DNA of 6,476 nucleotides. Origin: Nitrospirota bacterium (GTDB lineage Bacteria; Nitrospirota; Thermodesulfovibrionia; JACRGW01). A model generated the notes under the pieces. The model saw only the letters and a program-made list of their open reading frames with translations. It did not search any database and was not told the origin of the DNA. Numbering within the stretch: position 1 is the first letter of the stretch; each line of letters begins with the position of its first letter. Below are positions 5,401 to 6,476 of this stretch, piece after piece. A program made the position numbers and the translations under genes. The stretch is from NCBI GenBank assembly GCA_016212195.1, contig JACRGW010000148.1, positions 1-6,476 on the forward strand. Reading direction: 5' to 3'.

Positions 5401-6476
5401 CTACGGCCAGTAGTTCCAGGTCTCAAGGAACTCCTTGACACTCCTCATGAACCGGTCAGCCTGTGCACCATCAAGAATCCTGTGATCAAAGGAAAGACTG
5501 AGATAGATCATCGAGCGGATAGTTATGGCGTCATCTATAACAATCGTTCTTTTCTGTATTGCCCCAATACCGAGGATTGCTGACTGGTTGGGGACGATGA
5601 TCGGATTGCCGAAGAGGCTCCCACCTACACCATAATTTGTTATCGTAAAGGTCCCTTCCTGAACCTCATCAGGACTGAGTTTCTTATCCCTTGTTCTTTT
5701 AGCAAGATCCTGGGCCTCCCCGGCAAGTCTGAGGAAATCCTTTTTGTCCGCATCCCTTATTACAGGAACGATTAAGCCGTCTTCTATGGAGGTTGCGATC
5801 CCGAGGTTCACATATCTCTTTATCCTTATACCATCTTCTGTCCATGTGGAGTTCAGTATCGGGAATTCCTTCAGTGCAGTAATTACTGCCTTCATAATAA
5901 AAGGGAGATAGGTCAGATTAAAGTCCTTCTCCTTAAGGAAACTCTCCTTCCTCTTCTCCCTGTATTTTACGATCCCGGTCATATCAATCTCAAAGTTGGT
6001 AGTTACATGAGGAATGGTCTTCTTGCTTAAGGACATCCTTTCAGCAATAATCTTCCTTTTTGGACTGAGAGGGATAAGCTCTTCCCTTTCCTTTACTTCT
6101 TCAACAGGCCTCACACCAACATAATCCATAATATCCTTCTTTGTTATCCTTCCACCTTCCCCAGTTCCTTTAACCTTTTTTAAATCGATCCCATACTGTT
6201 TGGCAAGGGTCTTTACAAGTGGTGAAATCTTTTCCCTTTCAGAAACCTCGACCTTCGGCGATTGAATCTCAACCTTCGGGGTTATAATTTCCTTTGGAGC
6301 TGTAATCTCTTCAGCCTCTGCTGATTGAATAATACCAATTACTGTATCTACAGGAATGGTTTCATTTTCTTTATGAAGGATCTTACTCAGAACACCAGTT
6401 GCAGGCGATGGGACTCCTGTATCGACCTTGTCTGTGCTGATCTCGACTACAGGATTATCTTTCTCGATCCTCTCAC
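5401..6476 (-). CDS. Dihydrolipoamide acyltransferase, E2 of a 2-oxoacid dehydrogenase complex (partial, N-terminus outside window)
   Basis: E2 moves the acyl group from its lipoyl arm to coenzyme A and forms the core of the complex. The frame is open from the right edge; 357 residues are visible. In order these are: the second half of a lipoyl domain with the lipoylated Lys in EISTDKVDTGVPSP (fragment residue 16), a charged linker, the E1/E3-binding domain ISPLVKTLAKQYGIDLKKVKGTGEGGRITKKDI (about 83-115), and the catalytic domain with IPHVTTNFEIDM, GTFTITNYGVGGSLFGNPII and the active-site FDHRILDG (His331, Asp335 of the fragment). The STDKVD and SLFGNPII versions resemble branched-chain, Gram-positive-type pyruvate or 2-oxoglutarate E2s more than E. 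coli AceF. Which acid is used cannot be settled without the E1 genes. It ends 53 bp before yicC, on the same strand, with no terminator visible. Confidence 0.93.
   Translation of the reverse strand, partial: ERIEKDNPVVEISTDKVDTGVPSPATGVLSKILHKENETIPVDTVIGIIQSAEAEEITAPKEIITPKVEIQSPKVEVSEREKISPLVKTLAKQYGIDLKKVKGTGEGGRITKKDIMDYVGVRPVEEVKEREELIPLSPKRKIIAERMSLSKKTIPHVTTNFEIDMTGIVKYREKRKESFLKEKDFNLTYLPFIMKAVITALKEFPILNSTWTEDGIRIKRYVNLGIATSIEDGLIVPVIRDADKKDFLRLAGEAQDLAKRTRDKKLSPDEVQEGTFTITNYGVGGSLFGNPIIVPNQSAILGIGAIQKRTIVIDDAITIRSMIYLSLSFDHRILDGAQADRFMRSVKEFLETWNYWP

Noticed and set aside
1..6476. Search for tRNA/rRNA, CRISPR arrays, transposases, toxin-antitoxin or defence genes
   Set aside because: None seen. 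Every long open frame is a housekeeping gene, apart from the generic hydrolase. I find no undescribed multi-gene system here.

Overview
The window (roughly 40% G+C by eye) looks like an ordinary chromosomal housekeeping region of a bacterium. Its core is a minus-strand run yicC – remA (DUF370) – gmk – rpoZ – coaBC. This order is shared by Firmicutes, Deltaproteobacteria/Desulfobacterota, Nitrospirota and related lineages. Two kinds of intergenic palindrome (651-724 and 3536-3581) resemble repeats I associate with Deltaproteobacteria/Nitrospirota-type genomes. The lineage is an inference and cannot be fixed from this window.

Layout. Positions 1-584 (minus) hold the N-terminal part of an alpha/beta-hydrolase that runs off the left edge. 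Positions 585-805 are the divergent control region: a probable promoter for the hydrolase, a head-to-head pair of small palindromic repeats, and a weak -10 box for ribD. ribD (806-1933, plus) encodes the bifunctional riboflavin deaminase/reductase. It converges on coaBC and overlaps its end by 9 bp. coaBC, rpoZ, gmk, remA and yicC (1925-5347, all minus) are tightly packed. The exception is a 114-bp gmk–rpoZ gap that contains a G/C-run palindrome. Positions 5401-6476 (minus) are the C-terminal three quarters of a 2-oxoacid dehydrogenase E2 acyltransferase that runs off the right edge.

The genes cover central metabolism and information processing: an RNase-family protein (YicC), a RemA-type DNA-binding protein, GMP phosphorylation, the RNA polymerase omega subunit, two steps of coenzyme A synthesis and two of riboflavin synthesis. 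CoaC is a flavoprotein that needs FMN, so the converging ribD and coaBC are metabolically linked. The E2 enzyme makes acyl-CoA and so uses the CoA.

I see no defence system, CRISPR array, transposase or RNA gene. The points that merit a second look are: (i) an in-frame TAA in gmk exactly where the family has a Glu, with the usual C-terminal tail still readable after it; (ii) two genes (yicC and the hydrolase) with identical promoter-to-ATG geometry that predicts leaderless mRNAs; (iii) a pair of palindromic repeats whose stems differ only by compensatory changes.
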